Shown here one piece after another: positions 32,847-42,460 of a stretch of 64,000 nt of DNA. The stretch covers positions 1,468,370 to 1,532,369 of the forward strand of contig NC_020055.1 in assembly GCF_000331025.1 (NCBI RefSeq). The letters are read 5' to 3'. The DNA comes from Maridesulfovibrio hydrothermalis AM13 = DSM 14728 (lineage in GTDB: Bacteria; Desulfobacterota; Desulfovibrionia; Desulfovibrionales; Desulfovibrionaceae). Under the pieces are notes generated by a model. It saw nothing but the letters and a program-made list of their open reading frames with translations, had not been told where the DNA came from and ran no database searches. The first letter of the stretch is position 1; each line of letters opens with the position of its first letter. Position numbers and translations under genes: made by a program.

Positions 32847-35800
32847 TGAGTGTTCCTGCAAATTCTGAAAACTCACAGGGGTTGATCGCTTCGGCGGTCC
32901 GTTTCTTTTTGCATTCGAAATTGACAATCGTGCTGGTTATCGGCGCACTGCTGCTTGGAGTGGCGGCGATCCAGCTGACTCCCCGTGAAGAAGAGCCGCA
33001 GATTGTAGTGCCTATGGCTGATATTATGGTTCAGGCTCCCGGAGCTGGGGTGGAAGAAGTTGAAAAACTGATCACCACTCCCCTTGAACGTATCCTTTGG
33101 CAGATTGACGGGGTGGAGTATGTTTACTCTGTTTCGCGGCGGGATGCATCCTTGGTTACGGTACGTTTTTTTGTGGGCGAGGATCGGGAGGAGTCACTGA
33201 TCAAGCTGCATAATGCTATTGCTAAAAATACAGATATAGCACCGCGCATTGCTTCCGGATGGGTAATCAAACCAGTTGAAATTGATGATGTGCCTATCGT
33301 GGCCTTAACTCTTTTTCCGGCAGCTGGGCGCAATGATATTTCCGACTTTGAACTGCGCCGCGTAGCAGAGGAGCTTTCCACGCGGCTGGCAGAGGTTGAA
33401 GATTTGTCGCGGGTGTCTCTTGTTTCCGGCAGGTCTCGTGAGGTTCGGGTGGAGCTTTTGCCTGAACGTATGGCCGGATTTAATATTTCTCCGGTTGAAA
33501 TTGCTGCGGTCCTTGAAGGAGCCGACCAGTCCGCTGTTGCCGGTGCTGTGCTGGCCGGTAATCGGGAGATAACAGTTTCAGCTAATTCTTTTCTGGATTC
33601 CGCGTCTGATGTAAATAATTTAATAGTAGGTGTTTCGGAATCACGTCCTGTTTATCTGCGCGATGTTGCTGTGGTCAAAGACGGGCCTGAAGAGCCTTCA
33701 TCCTATTCACGGATAGGTTTTTCACGTCTGTATATGACTTTGACCGGTCAGGATGTTGAAGAATCTTCACGTCCGGCTGTGACCATTGCCCTTTCCAAGA
33801 AAAAAGGAACCAATGCGGTGAAGGTTGCCGAGGCTGTGCTGGCTCGTATGGACCGGCTTAAAGAAACCGTTCTGCCGGCCGGAATTGAAGTTGAGGTTGT
33901 CCGTGACTATGGCAAAACAGCCGATTCCAAGGTTAGCGATTTATTAGGTTCGCTGGGGTTTGCAGTCTTTACGGTGATCATCCTGCTGGCCTTTACCCTC
34001 GGCTGGAGGGAGGCTTCAGTTGTTGCACTGGCTGTTCCGATCAGTTTTTCACTGGCTCTTTTTGTGAATTATATGCTGGGGTACACTATTAACAGGGTGA
34101 CCTTATTTGCTCTTATTCTTTCTCTGGGGTTGGTTGTGGATGATCCCATCACTAATGTGGACAACATTCAGCGGCATATTCTCATGAAAAAGAAAAAGGC
34201 CGCAGAGGCGACTCTTGATGCTGTTTCCGAAGTTCTGCCTCCGGTGATTATGTCCACTCTGGCGATTATTGTCTCATTTGTTCCCTTGTTTTTTATTACC
34301 GGCATGATGGGACCGTATATGGCTCCCATGGCTGCGAACGTACCATTGACGGTTACTTTTTCTACTTTTTGCGCTCTGACCATAGTACCTTGGATGGCTT
34401 TCAGGCTGCTTAAAAATATACAGCCTCAAAAAGTTGCAACAGATACCGGACCGGGCAGAATTGAGATTTTTTACAGCGCAGTGATCACACCTTTTCTGGA
34501 TTCGCGGTTTCGTCGCTGGATGCTGGTCGGGGTAATTGTTATCGGGCTGATTGTGTCTATGGCTCTTGCCGGATTCAGGTTGGTTCCTCTTAAGATGCTG
34601 CCTTATGATAACAAAAATGAATTTCAAATTATCATTGATATGGATGAAGGAACGCCTCTTGAGCAGACTGATCGGGTGGTTCGCCAGTTTGAAGAGATTT
34701 TGCGCGGAGTGCCCGAGGTGACAAATTTTGTGACCTATGCAGGAGAACCGTCGCCAATGGATTTTAATGGACTGGTACGTCACTATTACTGGCGCAGCGG
34801 TGGACACATGGCTGATATCCGCGTCAATTTGGTAGATAAGTCTCTGCGCAGCGAACAGAGCCATGCCATTGTGCTGCGGTTGCGTCATGAACTGGAGGCG
34901 GTGGCGGCGAGAAATAATGCCTGCATCAAGATAGTGGAGTCTCCGCCCGGACCGCCTGTTATCTCCACCATCACCACCGAAGTCTACGGGGCTGAGGACC
35001 GTCCTTATTCTGCGCTTATTGAAGGGGCAAAGCAGATCGTTTCTGTCATGAAAACAGAATCAGGAGTGGTGGATATAGACGATTCCACAGCAGCTGAGCG
35101 TATTATGGTGGATTTCGTCTTAGATAAAGAAAAGGCCGCCTTGCATGGAGTCAATGCCCGTGAGGTGGTTGCGACTTTGCAGATGGCTTTGTCCGGTATG
35201 GTTCCGGCAACAGTTCATGCAGAGGGGGAACGCAATCCTTTGCCGGTTAAGCTTATTTTACCTTTTGTGCGCCGGGCTGATGTCGCATCATTATCACAGC
35301 TCAGGGTTAAAACCGCTGCCGGAAAACGAGTGCCTCTGGCAGAGCTTGGCGAGCTGGTGGAGATCAATCAGGAGCAGCCTATTTACCATAAAAATCTGAA
35401 ACGAGTGGTATACGTGTTCGCAGAAATGGCCGGACGTGCGCCGGGCGAAGCTATTCTCGATATGCAGGGCAAGTTGAAAAAAGATCCTTTGCCTCCTTTT
35501 ATCTGGACCGACTGGGCCGGAGAAGGGGAATGGCAGATCACCCTTGATGTATTCCGTGATCTGGGACTTGCTTTCGGAGCGGCGTTGCTTGGTATTTATA
35601 TTCTGCTCATTGTGGAAACAGGATCGTTCGGAATGCCTTTGCTTATTATGAGTGCGATTCCGCTGACCTTGCTGGGGATTATGCCCGGTTTTTGGCTGCT
35701 CAACCTTGTCAGTGCCGAAAAGGTGCAGGGGCTGGTGGGGGCGGGGTTTGTCGATCCGGTCTTTTTTACTGCTACAGGTATGATCGGAATGATTGCGCTG

Positions 35801-36082
35801 GGAGGAATTGTAATCCGTAATTCACTGGTACTCATTGATTTTATCCGTAAGTCACTGGCTGAAGGTATGGAACTTAAAGCAGCTATCATCAAGTCCGGAG
35901 CAGTTCGTTTACGTCCGATCGCATTGACGGCAGCAACAACCGCGCTGGGTGCATGGCCTATCACTTTGGACCCCATCTTTTCGGGGTTGGCGTGGGCATT
36001 GATATTTGGCCTTCTGGCTTCGACGCTATTTACGCTGGTGGTTATTCCGGTCGGTTATTATGCTTTTGAGAAGAACGGTTGA
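32846..36082 (+). CDS. RND efflux transporter permease
   Basis: 1078 residues with the AcrB/heavy-RND layout: first helix about 33-50, two large periplasmic loops, and two sets of membrane helices (about 365-550 and 900-1070). The fourth-helix region reads L-G-L-V-V-D-D-P-I-T-N-V-D-N-I, which carries the paired aspartates of the proton relay. Probably exports hydrophobic toxic compounds; the substrate is not predictable. Coupled to the adaptor gene. After the stop there is a 268-base gap without another gene. Confidence 0.88.
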   Translation: MSVPANSENSQGLIASAVRFFLHSKLTIVLVIGALLLGVAAIQLTPREEEPQIVVPMADIMVQAPGAGVEEVEKLITTPLERILWQIDGVEYVYSVSRRDASLVTVRFFVGEDREESLIKLHNAIAKNTDIAPRIASGWVIKPVEIDDVPIVALTLFPAAGRNDISDFELRRVAEELSTRLAEVEDLSRVSLVSGRSREVRVELLPERMAGFNISPVEIAAVLEGADQSAVAGAVLAGNREITVSANSFLDSASDVNNLIVGVSESRPVYLRDVAVVKDGPEEPSSYSRIGFSRLYMTLTGQDVEESSRPAVTIALSKKKGTNAVKVAEAVLARMDRLKETVLPAGIEVEVVRDYGKTADSKVSDLLGSLGFAVFTVIILLAFTLGWREASVVALAVPISFSLALFVNYMLGYTINRVTLFALILSLGLVVDDPITNVDNIQRHILMKKKKAAEATLDAVSEVLPPVIMSTLAIIVSFVPLFFITGMMGPYMAPMAANVPLTVTFSTFCALTIVPWMAFRLLKNIQPQKVATDTGPGRIEIFYSAVITPFLDSRFRRWMLVGVIVIGLIVSMALAGFRLVPLKMLPYDNKNEFQIIIDMDEGTPLEQTDRVVRQFEEILRGVPEVTNFVTYAGEPSPMDFNGLVRHYYWRSGGHMADIRVNLVDKSLRSEQSHAIVLRLRHELEAVAARNNACIKIVESPPGPPVISTITTEVYGAEDRPYSALIEGAKQIVSVMKTESGVVDIDDSTAAERIMVDFVLDKEKAALHGVNAREVVATLQMALSGMVPATVHAEGERNPLPVKLILPFVRRADVASLSQLRVKTAAGKRVPLAELGELVEINQEQPIYHKNLKRVVYVFAEMAGRAPGEAILDMQGKLKKDPLPPFIWTDWAGEGEWQITLDVFRDLGLAFGAALLGIYILLIVETGSFGMPLLIMSAIPLTLLGIMPGFWLLNLVSAEKVQGLVGAGFVDPVFFTATGMIGMIALGGIVIRNSLVLIDFIRKSLAEGMELKAAIIKSGAVRLRPIALTAATTALGAWPITLDPIFSGLAWALIFGLLASTLFTLVVIPVGYYAFEKNG

Positions 36083-36240
36083 CGCACTGTATCATGAGAA
36101 ATTTTTAACCATTTGTTTTTTTTGTTAGCAATCCGTCATCCATCCTCATCTATCCGGGGCTGTTTGTCCGGCGATTTTTAAATATTGTTTTCTACGGATT
36201 TGTGGAAAAGAATTTAAGAATTCTGAAAAGTGTAGCAAGG

Positions 36241-36268
36241 TTGACTTATGTCATGTTATTCATACTCT
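36241..36268 (+). promoter_or_regulatory. Sigma-70-like promoter of the cupin gene
   Basis: TTGACT at 36241-36246 and TACTCT at 36263-36268 with a 16-base spacer, about 80 bases before the cupin start. Good -35 match, moderate -10 match. Confidence 0.45.
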
Positions 36269-36350
36269 ATCTGTATGAAAAGGAAGCTGTAATGACTGAG
36301 CGATTCAGCCTCAACTTTAAAAGACCGGACCATTTTATATGGAGGTAGGC

Positions 36351-36713
36351 ATGGCTGATTTAAATCTTAAGAATTTGAAGGATATAACCATCAAGAATAT
36401 TGACCATAACAAGGTCGTAAATCTGAACGATATGGTTACTTATCAGGATGGACAGGTGGTGAGCAGGACTTTGTCACAGGTAAAGAATATTACTCTGACC
36501 CTGTTTGCTTTTGATGCCGGTGAAGGTATCAGCACCCACAGTGCGCCAGGCGATGCCATGGTGCAGGTGCTGGACGGTGTTGCAGAAGTTAATATTGATG
36601 GCGAAGTCTTCAATGTCGCTGCTGGTGAATCCATTGTTATGCCTGCCAATATTGCGCACGGCCTTGAAGCTAGAGAACGTTTCAAGATGCTGCTCACCTT
36701 GGTTAAGCAGTAG
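36351..36713 (+). CDS. Small single-domain cupin protein
   Basis: 120 residues forming one cupin barrel. The metal-binding histidines are expected in S-T-H-S-A-P-G-D-A (first motif) and A-H-G-L-E-A (second motif). Such short cupins bind metal and a small ligand, sometimes as enzymes or sensors; no substrate can be named. The ATG at 36351 has GGAGG six bases before it, better than the ATG four codons earlier. A single-gene unit with its own promoter and a strong terminator. Confidence 0.8.
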   Translation: MADLNLKNLKDITIKNIDHNKVVNLNDMVTYQDGQVVSRTLSQVKNITLTLFAFDAGEGISTHSAPGDAMVQVLDGVAEVNIDGEVFNVAAGESIVMPANIAHGLEARERFKMLLTLVKQ

Positions 36714-37040
36714 ATTTCAGTATCTGACAATGTGAATTATATGAGAGGCCTGTTTACGGGCCTCTCTTTTTTTGTGTTTGAGTAATTGAGTGTATATACC
36801 TGTCCTATGCTGGGATGCACTGTCAGTTAAGGATCAGGAGAAGAGATATCTAGGCAGTACGTTTTTATTATCATATATAAAAATTGTTTAGATATAATTT
36901 GGTTTTATGATGGTGTTGAATTTGTGCTTTAGTTTACTGTCGGTCATAAATATGAAAAGCTGATACCGTAGTTAAAATCGAAAATTGTGCGGTTTCTTTT
37001 TAGGAAGGATAAAAGTGATAAATCTAATTTTGGAGGTCAG
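36714..37040. other. Intergenic stretch before the glycan cluster
   Basis: Holds the cupin terminator at 36743-36773 and then about 265 AT-rich bases. A TATAAT at 36893-36898 is the best -10-like hexamer but has no clear -35 partner. No coding signal was seen. Confidence 0.5.
36743..36773 (+). terminator. Intrinsic terminator of the cupin gene
   Basis: Perfect 8-bp arms GAGAGGCC (36743-36750) and GGCCTCTC (36759-36766) with an 8-base loop, followed by eight T ending at 36773. Confidence 0.85.
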
Positions 37041-38231
37041 ATGAATCTTGAAAATAATCCATATTATAGGAAATTTCGTGTTTTTGCATGGATTCCGATT
37101 ATATGGTTAATCCGGCTTTTAAGGCCGTTTTTTTGTGTGCGTTTTGGAGGTCTTTTTAGTGAGAGAATAGGACATTTTGCAATTGAGACAGAGTTGTACT
37201 TATGTCAAAAGGCACTCGGTAAAATTCCACCAAGGACGATTGATCTGTTTTTTCATAGAAAAGCAGTGCCGGATGCTTCAATAAGTAATATGACTTTGTT
37301 GCAGATGTTCAAAAAAAGGATGTTCATTCATAATATATATGAGTTGTTGTGGAAGGCTAATCATTGCGCTGGAGGTGATGGCAGTGCTCATTTTGTTGAC
37401 GTTCCAAAAGCTGGGAGTGTCGAACAGGGGCTTCTTTTAGACTCCACAGAATGTCAAGTTGAATTTTCTGATCAGCAGGTCCGGGAAGGCGAGGATTTTC
37501 TTCAGGGTGTTGGAATTGGAAACAGTCCTTTCGTTTGTGTACATTCAAGAGATTCTGCATATTTAAATAGTGCTTTCCCTGGGATAAATTGGGATTATCA
37601 TAATTATAGAGATTGTGATATCAACTCTTTTGTTCCTGCGATGGAGGCTTTGACAGATAAAGGCTATTTTGTTTTGAGAATGGGAGCAGTTGTAGGGGAT
37701 TCTTTTCAATCTGCTAATCCTCGTATAATAGATTACTCTACACTTTATCGATCGGATTTTTTGGATATTTTTTTAAGCTCTCGTTGCAGTTTTTTTCTGG
37801 GAACGGATTCTGGGCTGTTTAATGTGGCGATGCTCTTTCGCAAAAAAACAATTGTGACTAACTATAGTCAGGTAAATAATGTAATATATATGCCCTCGTT
37901 TGTAACTGTTTTACCTAAAAAAATATGGTCATATGAACGTGGGTGTTGTTTAAAATATAGTGAAGTGTTGCAGCGTAAAATAGGGAATTTCGTGAGGACT
38001 GATGAGTTTGAGGAATTAAAGCTGACAACTATTTGCAATTCTCCTGAAGATATTGTCGATGTTGCCCTTGAGGTTGCAGAAAGTTGCGAGCGGTCCGAAG
38101 GGGAAAGTAATTTTGACCCATCAATTCAAAATCAATTTTGGTCTCTATATGAAGATTATGATGCGCAGTATAAACTGTATCCCAGAATTAGTTCTAACTT
38201 TGTAATAAAGAATCATGAATTGTTTGAATAA
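37041..38231 (+). CDS. TIGR04372-family glycosyltransferase-like protein
   Basis: 396 residues resembling the TIGR04372 group of putative glycosyltransferases. Recognisable points are R-I-G-H-F-A-I-E-T-E near residue 45, V-C-V-H-S-R-D in mid-protein and F-L-G-T-D-S-G near residue 260, where GT-B enzymes bind the nucleotide sugar. The start at 37041 has TGGAGG upstream; an earlier GTG at 36987 has no ribosome site. Base composition is visibly more AT-rich than the neighbouring efflux genes, as often in transferred glycan loci. Likely transfers a sugar made by the following genes to a surface acceptor. Confidence 0.7.
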   Translation: MNLENNPYYRKFRVFAWIPIIWLIRLLRPFFCVRFGGLFSERIGHFAIETELYLCQKALGKIPPRTIDLFFHRKAVPDASISNMTLLQMFKKRMFIHNIYELLWKANHCAGGDGSAHFVDVPKAGSVEQGLLLDSTECQVEFSDQQVREGEDFLQGVGIGNSPFVCVHSRDSAYLNSAFPGINWDYHNYRDCDINSFVPAMEALTDKGYFVLRMGAVVGDSFQSANPRIIDYSTLYRSDFLDIFLSSRCSFFLGTDSGLFNVAMLFRKKTIVTNYSQVNNVIYMPSFVTVLPKKIWSYERGCCLKYSEVLQRKIGNFVRTDEFEELKLTTICNSPEDIVDVALEVAESCERSEGESNFDPSIQNQFWSLYEDYDAQYKLYPRISSNFVIKNHELFE

Positions 38232-38412
38232 CGATGCACACCGTTGCATGGTGATTTTGCCTGCTGTTTTTTTATGAATAATCTGCCTGCAAGACGGGGC
38301 GTGATGGGTATTAAAAGTAGATTTTAGTTGTATTCATCTTTAGAACGGTATGTCCCTCTTGCTCTTTGGCTGCTATGAAAATTGTGTTTGGTAAAAAAAT
38401 AAGGCTTACAGT

Positions 38413-39282
38413 ATGAGTTCTCCTTTGTTCATATCAGAAGTATCCAGCAACCATGCTGGTGATATTGAGCGTTGTTTTAAGTTTATTGAAACTTCTGCCC
38501 GTATCGGCTGTGATGGGGTTAAATTTCAGCTCTTCAAAATTGATGAACTTTTTGCTCCAGAGATTCTTTTAAAAAGTGAAGATCATAGAAGACGTAAAGA
38601 ATGGGAGCTTCCTGAAGAGTTTATCCCTCATATAGCAAAAAGGTGTCGTGACTGCGGTATAAGCTTTTCCTGCACACCTTTTTATCTGCAAGCTGTAGAG
38701 ACCTTGGCCCCCTATGTGGATTTTTTCAAAATTGCTTCGTATGAACTTCTCTGGAAAGATTTGCTTACAGCCTGTGCCTGCACTGGTAAACCGGTGGTGG
38801 TTTCAACCGGCATGGCTGAGATGGGTGAGGTTATCAAAGCTGTTGACGTAATCAGGAATGCCGGATGCAGGGATTTAACTTTGCTGCATTGCGTCTCCGG
38901 TTACCCGGCCCCGTTTGAGGAGGCCAATTTGTCTGTAATGGACGTATTGAGAAAGAATTTCAGTTGTAAGGTCGGCTGGTCTGATCATACAGTGCAGGAA
39001 GGGGTGATTCAGCGGGCAGTTCATAAATATGATGCTGATATAATAGAATTTCATCTTGATTTGGATGAAGAAGGAGCTGAATTTTCAGCTGGACACTGCT
39101 GGCTCCCTCATCAGATTGAAAGGGTTATATCGAGTGTGCGTATCGGGGGCGGCTGTGATGGAGACGGGAAAAAGGTTCCTTCTGCTGCGGAATTTTCAGA
39201 CAGAGAGTGGCGGGCGGACCCCGCTGATGGTTTGCGGCCTTTAAAGTCAATAAGAGGAAGCTGGAATCCTGATGCATCTTAA
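38413..39282 (+). CDS. NeuB-like sugar-acid synthase lacking the SAF domain
   Basis: 289 residues of the NeuB TIM-barrel family: E-V-S-S-N-H-A-G-D near the start, V-K-F-Q-L-F-K, S-C-T-P-F, K-I-A-S-Y-E, S-T-G-M-A and H-C-V-S-G-Y-P-A-P. These are the phosphoenolpyruvate and metal-binding stretches of enzymes that condense PEP with an aldose. The C-terminal SAF (antifreeze-like) domain present in the NeuB at 51060 is absent, so this paralogue is shorter and probably uses a different sugar. It opens the main biosynthetic run of the glycan cluster. Confidence 0.75.
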   Translation: MSSPLFISEVSSNHAGDIERCFKFIETSARIGCDGVKFQLFKIDELFAPEILLKSEDHRRRKEWELPEEFIPHIAKRCRDCGISFSCTPFYLQAVETLAPYVDFFKIASYELLWKDLLTACACTGKPVVVSTGMAEMGEVIKAVDVIRNAGCRDLTLLHCVSGYPAPFEEANLSVMDVLRKNFSCKVGWSDHTVQEGVIQRAVHKYDADIIEFHLDLDEEGAEFSAGHCWLPHQIERVISSVRIGGGCDGDGKKVPSAAEFSDREWRADPADGLRPLKSIRGSWNPDAS

Positions 39283-39350
39283 TATGGTTAAACGGCGCAC
39301 CTTGTTTTTTTATTCTGTGAGTACTAGCTCTCTCAAAGAGGTTGATAAAG

Positions 39351-40883
39351 ATGACCAGTGGTGTTGAAAATAAAATAAAAAGTGTTGCGGAACTTTCAGA
39401 AATTTCTGCAGACCTGAAAAGACAGGGAAAGAAGGTGGTTCTTTGTCATGGGGTGTTTGACCTTTTGCATATTGGTCACATCCGGTATTTGAATCAGGCT
39501 AAAGAGCATGGTGATGTCCTTATGGTCAGTCTTACGCCTGACCGTTATGTCGATAAGGGGCCTGACAGACCTGCTTTTACGGAAATATTGCGCGCCGAAG
39601 CTTTGGCTTCACTGGGTGAAACGGACTACGTCACTATCAATGAATGGCCTACCGCTGAGGAGATTTTACGTCTTGTTCTTCCTGATGTTTATGCCAAAGG
39701 TGATGAGTTTAAGGACATCGAAAGTGATCCGGCCGGAAAGATAGGCGCGGAAGCTGATGTAGTGAAAGAAATTGGTGCAGAGCTTGTTTTTACTTCTGAT
39801 ATTGTTTTCAGCTCATCCAACCTGATCAACAGGTACCTGACCAAAAACAGTGAAGAGCTGGATGAGTATCTTAAAATGTTCCGCAACAGATATGAACTGG
39901 GCGATATTTTAGATATGCTTGATCAAATGGAGGATTTGAAGGTTCTGGTCGTCGGAGATACCATTCTTGATGAATATCAGATCGCATCCACACTTGGTAA
40001 ATCTTCTAAAGACCCGATTCTGGCACTGAAATATCAGTCTCACGAGCTTTATGCGGGGGGCGCGCTGGCAGTTGCTAATCATGTGGCGAACTTTGCGGGA
40101 GAAGTTACTCTGCTTTCTATGCTGGGGGATACTGATCGATATGAGGAGTTTATCAGAGAAAAGCTGAATCCAAAGATTGTTCCTTATTTTTTTACCAGAC
40201 CAAAGTCTCCTACGACCCTGAAAAGAAGGTTTATCGACGGTTATTCCTTAAGCAAAGTTCTTGAAATATACATAATGAATGATGATCCGTTGCCGGAGGA
40301 AATTGATAAAGGACTCTGCAAACAGCTTGAGCAGCTTTTGAGCATGTATGACCTTGTCATTGTAGCAGACTTCGGACATGGACTGGTTTCGCCGGCAATG
40401 GTTGAACTTCTTTCATCTAAAGCTCCGTATCTGGCAGTAAATACACAGGCTAATGCCGGTAACAGAGGTTTTAATACCATTGGTAAATATCCTAATGTTG
40501 ATTTCTTTTCTCTGGCTGAGCATGAGTTGCGGCTTGAAGCACGAGATCAAGTGAATGAGCTTCGCCCGTTGCTTTTTGACGTCGGGGAAAAGCTTAAGGC
40601 TAAGCTTGCCATGGTGACGCAGGGCAGCCGTGGCTGCTCTTTGCTGAATCCTGCAAGTGAGTTTGTCAGAATTCCTTCATTTAATTCAAATGTAGTTGAC
40701 AGGGTTGGGGCCGGTGATGCTTTATTCTCGGTTTCTGCTATGGCTGCATGCATGGGACTGCATGAGGAGCTGGTTGGATTTCTGGGCAATGTGGCCGGCG
40801 CTCTTGCTGTCCAGATAATGGGGAATGACCATTCTATAAGCAAGCAGGCGATCCGCAAATATATAACAGCCACTCTCAAATAG
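39351..40883 (+). CDS. Fused nucleotidylyltransferase and PfkB kinase, domain order reversed relative to HldE
   Basis: 510 residues. The N-terminal about 150 residues are an RfaE2-like cytidylyl/adenylyltransferase (H-G-V-F-D-L-L-H-I-G-H near residue 35). The C-terminal about 310 residues are an RfaE1-like sugar kinase of the PfkB family (G-G-A-L-A-V-A-N-H, and the catalytic D-R-V-G-A-G-D-A-L-F near residue 445). In classical HldE the kinase comes first, so this is the opposite arrangement. It likely phosphorylates and nucleotide-activates a heptose-like sugar. ATG at 39351 with AAAGAGG eight bases upstream. Confidence 0.8.
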   Translation: MTSGVENKIKSVAELSEISADLKRQGKKVVLCHGVFDLLHIGHIRYLNQAKEHGDVLMVSLTPDRYVDKGPDRPAFTEILRAEALASLGETDYVTINEWPTAEEILRLVLPDVYAKGDEFKDIESDPAGKIGAEADVVKEIGAELVFTSDIVFSSSNLINRYLTKNSEELDEYLKMFRNRYELGDILDMLDQMEDLKVLVVGDTILDEYQIASTLGKSSKDPILALKYQSHELYAGGALAVANHVANFAGEVTLLSMLGDTDRYEEFIREKLNPKIVPYFFTRPKSPTTLKRRFIDGYSLSKVLEIYIMNDDPLPEEIDKGLCKQLEQLLSMYDLVIVADFGHGLVSPAMVELLSSKAPYLAVNTQANAGNRGFNTIGKYPNVDFFSLAEHELRLEARDQVNELRPLLFDVGEKLKAKLAMVTQGSRGCSLLNPASEFVRIPSFNSNVVDRVGAGDALFSVSAMAACMGLHEELVGFLGNVAGALAVQIMGNDHSISKQAIRKYITATLK

Positions 40884-40894
40884 GACTGCTTGAT

Positions 40895-41863
40895 ATGTCT
40901 TCCAGATATAGGCTTTTTGACCGTTCTCAGTTATCAGTGCTGCCGCTGGCGGACAGGAGGAGCCTGATTGATGTCTCCATTGTGGAGGAAAAGTCCTTAC
41001 GCGATGAAGTTCATCCTTCTTTTGTAAGTGTTGCGCACGGACTGGCTGAGGCCCGGCGTGACGGTAACGCCAGAGTGCTGATGATAGGTGCTCACGTGCT
41101 GCGGTCAGGCATGCAAGAGTATATTTTTGATTTAATGGAAGAGGGGTTGATCAGCTACATTGCTGTAAACGGGGCTTGTGCTGTCCATGATTTTGAGCTT
41201 GCTTTGCATGGCAGTACAACTGAATGCGTGGCTACGTATATTTCTAATGGTCAATTCGGTCTTTGGCAGGAAACCGGACTGTTAAATGACATTGTCATAA
41301 ACGGTGTTAAAAGCGGGCTTGGCTTCGGGGAGGCTGTCGGGGAATATATCGTGAACGAGAAACTTCCTCATGCGGATATCAGCCTGTTTGCTAAAGCGTA
41401 CAAGCTTGGCATCCCGATCACCGTTCATGTTGGAATCGGATATGATATTGTTCATGAGCATCCAAATTGTGACGGGAAAGCTGTTGGAGAAGCCAGTTAT
41501 ATTGATTTTCTGATTTTTGCCGCTGCACTGGAGTCTTTGGAGGGCGGAGTTGTTATGAATTTCGGAAGTGCTGTAATGGCTCCGGAAATTTATTTGAAAG
41601 CTTTGTCGATGGTCCGCAATGCTGCTGCGGGGGACGGGAGGACTGTTTCAGACTTTATCACTCTGGTGTGTGATTTGCATGATCTGCCGGAGCAGGTTAG
41701 TGCAGAGGCTCCTAAAACTAGTGCTCAGTATTATTTCAGACCCTGGAAAACCATGTTAGTCCGAACCGTCGCAGATGGCGGGAGAAGTTATTATGTCCGT
41801 GGATTTCACACAGATACAATTCCCCAGCTCTGGACCGCAGTCAGAAGAAACTCCTCTTCATAA
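40895..41863 (+). CDS. Deoxyhypusine-synthase-like protein
   Basis: 322 residues resembling the deoxyhypusine synthase fold: M-I-G-A-H-V-L-R-S-G near residue 68, N-G-A-C-A-V-H-D-F, and a late segment with S-A-Q-Y-Y-F-R-P-W-K-T followed by acidic and aromatic residues, where the eukaryotic enzyme has its catalytic lysine. Bacteria lack eIF5A, so the true substrate must differ. Embedded between a sugar nucleotidyltransferase and a sugar isomerase, it may transfer an aminoalkyl group, or use NAD chemistry, on a sugar. Fold assignment is moderately confident; function is unknown. The downstream gene begins inside its 3' end. Confidence 0.65.
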   Translation: MSSRYRLFDRSQLSVLPLADRRSLIDVSIVEEKSLRDEVHPSFVSVAHGLAEARRDGNARVLMIGAHVLRSGMQEYIFDLMEEGLISYIAVNGACAVHDFELALHGSTTECVATYISNGQFGLWQETGLLNDIVINGVKSGLGFGEAVGEYIVNEKLPHADISLFAKAYKLGIPITVHVGIGYDIVHEHPNCDGKAVGEASYIDFLIFAAALESLEGGVVMNFGSAVMAPEIYLKALSMVRNAAAGDGRTVSDFITLVCDLHDLPEQVSAEAPKTSAQYYFRPWKTMLVRTVADGGRSYYVRGFHTDTIPQLWTAVRRNSSS

Positions 41864-42440
41864 AATTAGGCAGGATAATGAATTGTGGCGCAATCATACT
41901 GATTCTTTGCAGAATTGTTTAGTGTCCCTTGAGGCCAGCTGTGAGTCTGAAGCGCGTTGTGCCTGTGATCGGGCTTTTGAGCTTTGGAAAGATATGACCG
42001 TTGAATTGCGTGATAATGGGCGTATTATTTATTTGATTGGAAATGGAGCCAGTGCATCTATGGCCAGTCACTTTTCTGCCGACCTGACAAAAAATGCCCA
42101 TGTTCATACTCAGGTTTTTACTGATCTGGCACTTCTTACCGCCGTTGCTAACGATATTTCCTATGATCAGGTTTTTGTGGAACCGCTTCGCAGAAGGCTG
42201 ACTCCAAAAGATATGCTGGTTGCCATCAGCAGTTCCGGAAATTCTCCCAACGTTGTCAATGCCTGCCGTTTTGCCTCGGAAATAGGGGCAGCTGTTATTA
42301 CTGTCACTGCCATGAAGCCTGACAACCAGATGCGTCAGATCGGTGGTCTCAATTTTTGGATTCCAGCTGCAACTTACGGGATGGCTGAAACAGGTCATGC
42401 TTGTATTCTTCACTACTGGATGGATTCAGTTTCTGTATAA
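41793..42440 (+). CDS. SIS-domain sugar isomerase, GmhA-like
   Basis: 215 residues with the phosphoheptose-isomerase SIS fold: I-G-N-G-A-S-A-S-M-A-S-H near residue 85, and I-S-S-S-G-N-S-P-N-V near residue 150, the phosphosugar-binding serines. It probably interconverts an aldose and ketose phosphate, such as sedoheptulose 7-phosphate, giving the substrate of the reversed kinase/nucleotidyltransferase. The start at 41793 with GGAGAAG upstream overlaps the previous gene by about 70 bases. Confidence 0.78.
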   Translation: MSVDFTQIQFPSSGPQSEETPLHKIRQDNELWRNHTDSLQNCLVSLEASCESEARCACDRAFELWKDMTVELRDNGRIIYLIGNGASASMASHFSADLTKNAHVHTQVFTDLALLTAVANDISYDQVFVEPLRRRLTPKDMLVAISSSGNSPNVVNACRFASEIGAAVITVTAMKPDNQMRQIGGLNFWIPAATYGMAETGHACILHYWMDSVSV

Positions 42441-42460
42441 AACATGGGGATTTTCGGGAT

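Noticed and set aside
34274..34888. 204-codon minus-strand open frame inside the RND pump gene
   Set aside because: Antisense shadow of a conserved gene with unlikely composition (rich in H, Q and S).
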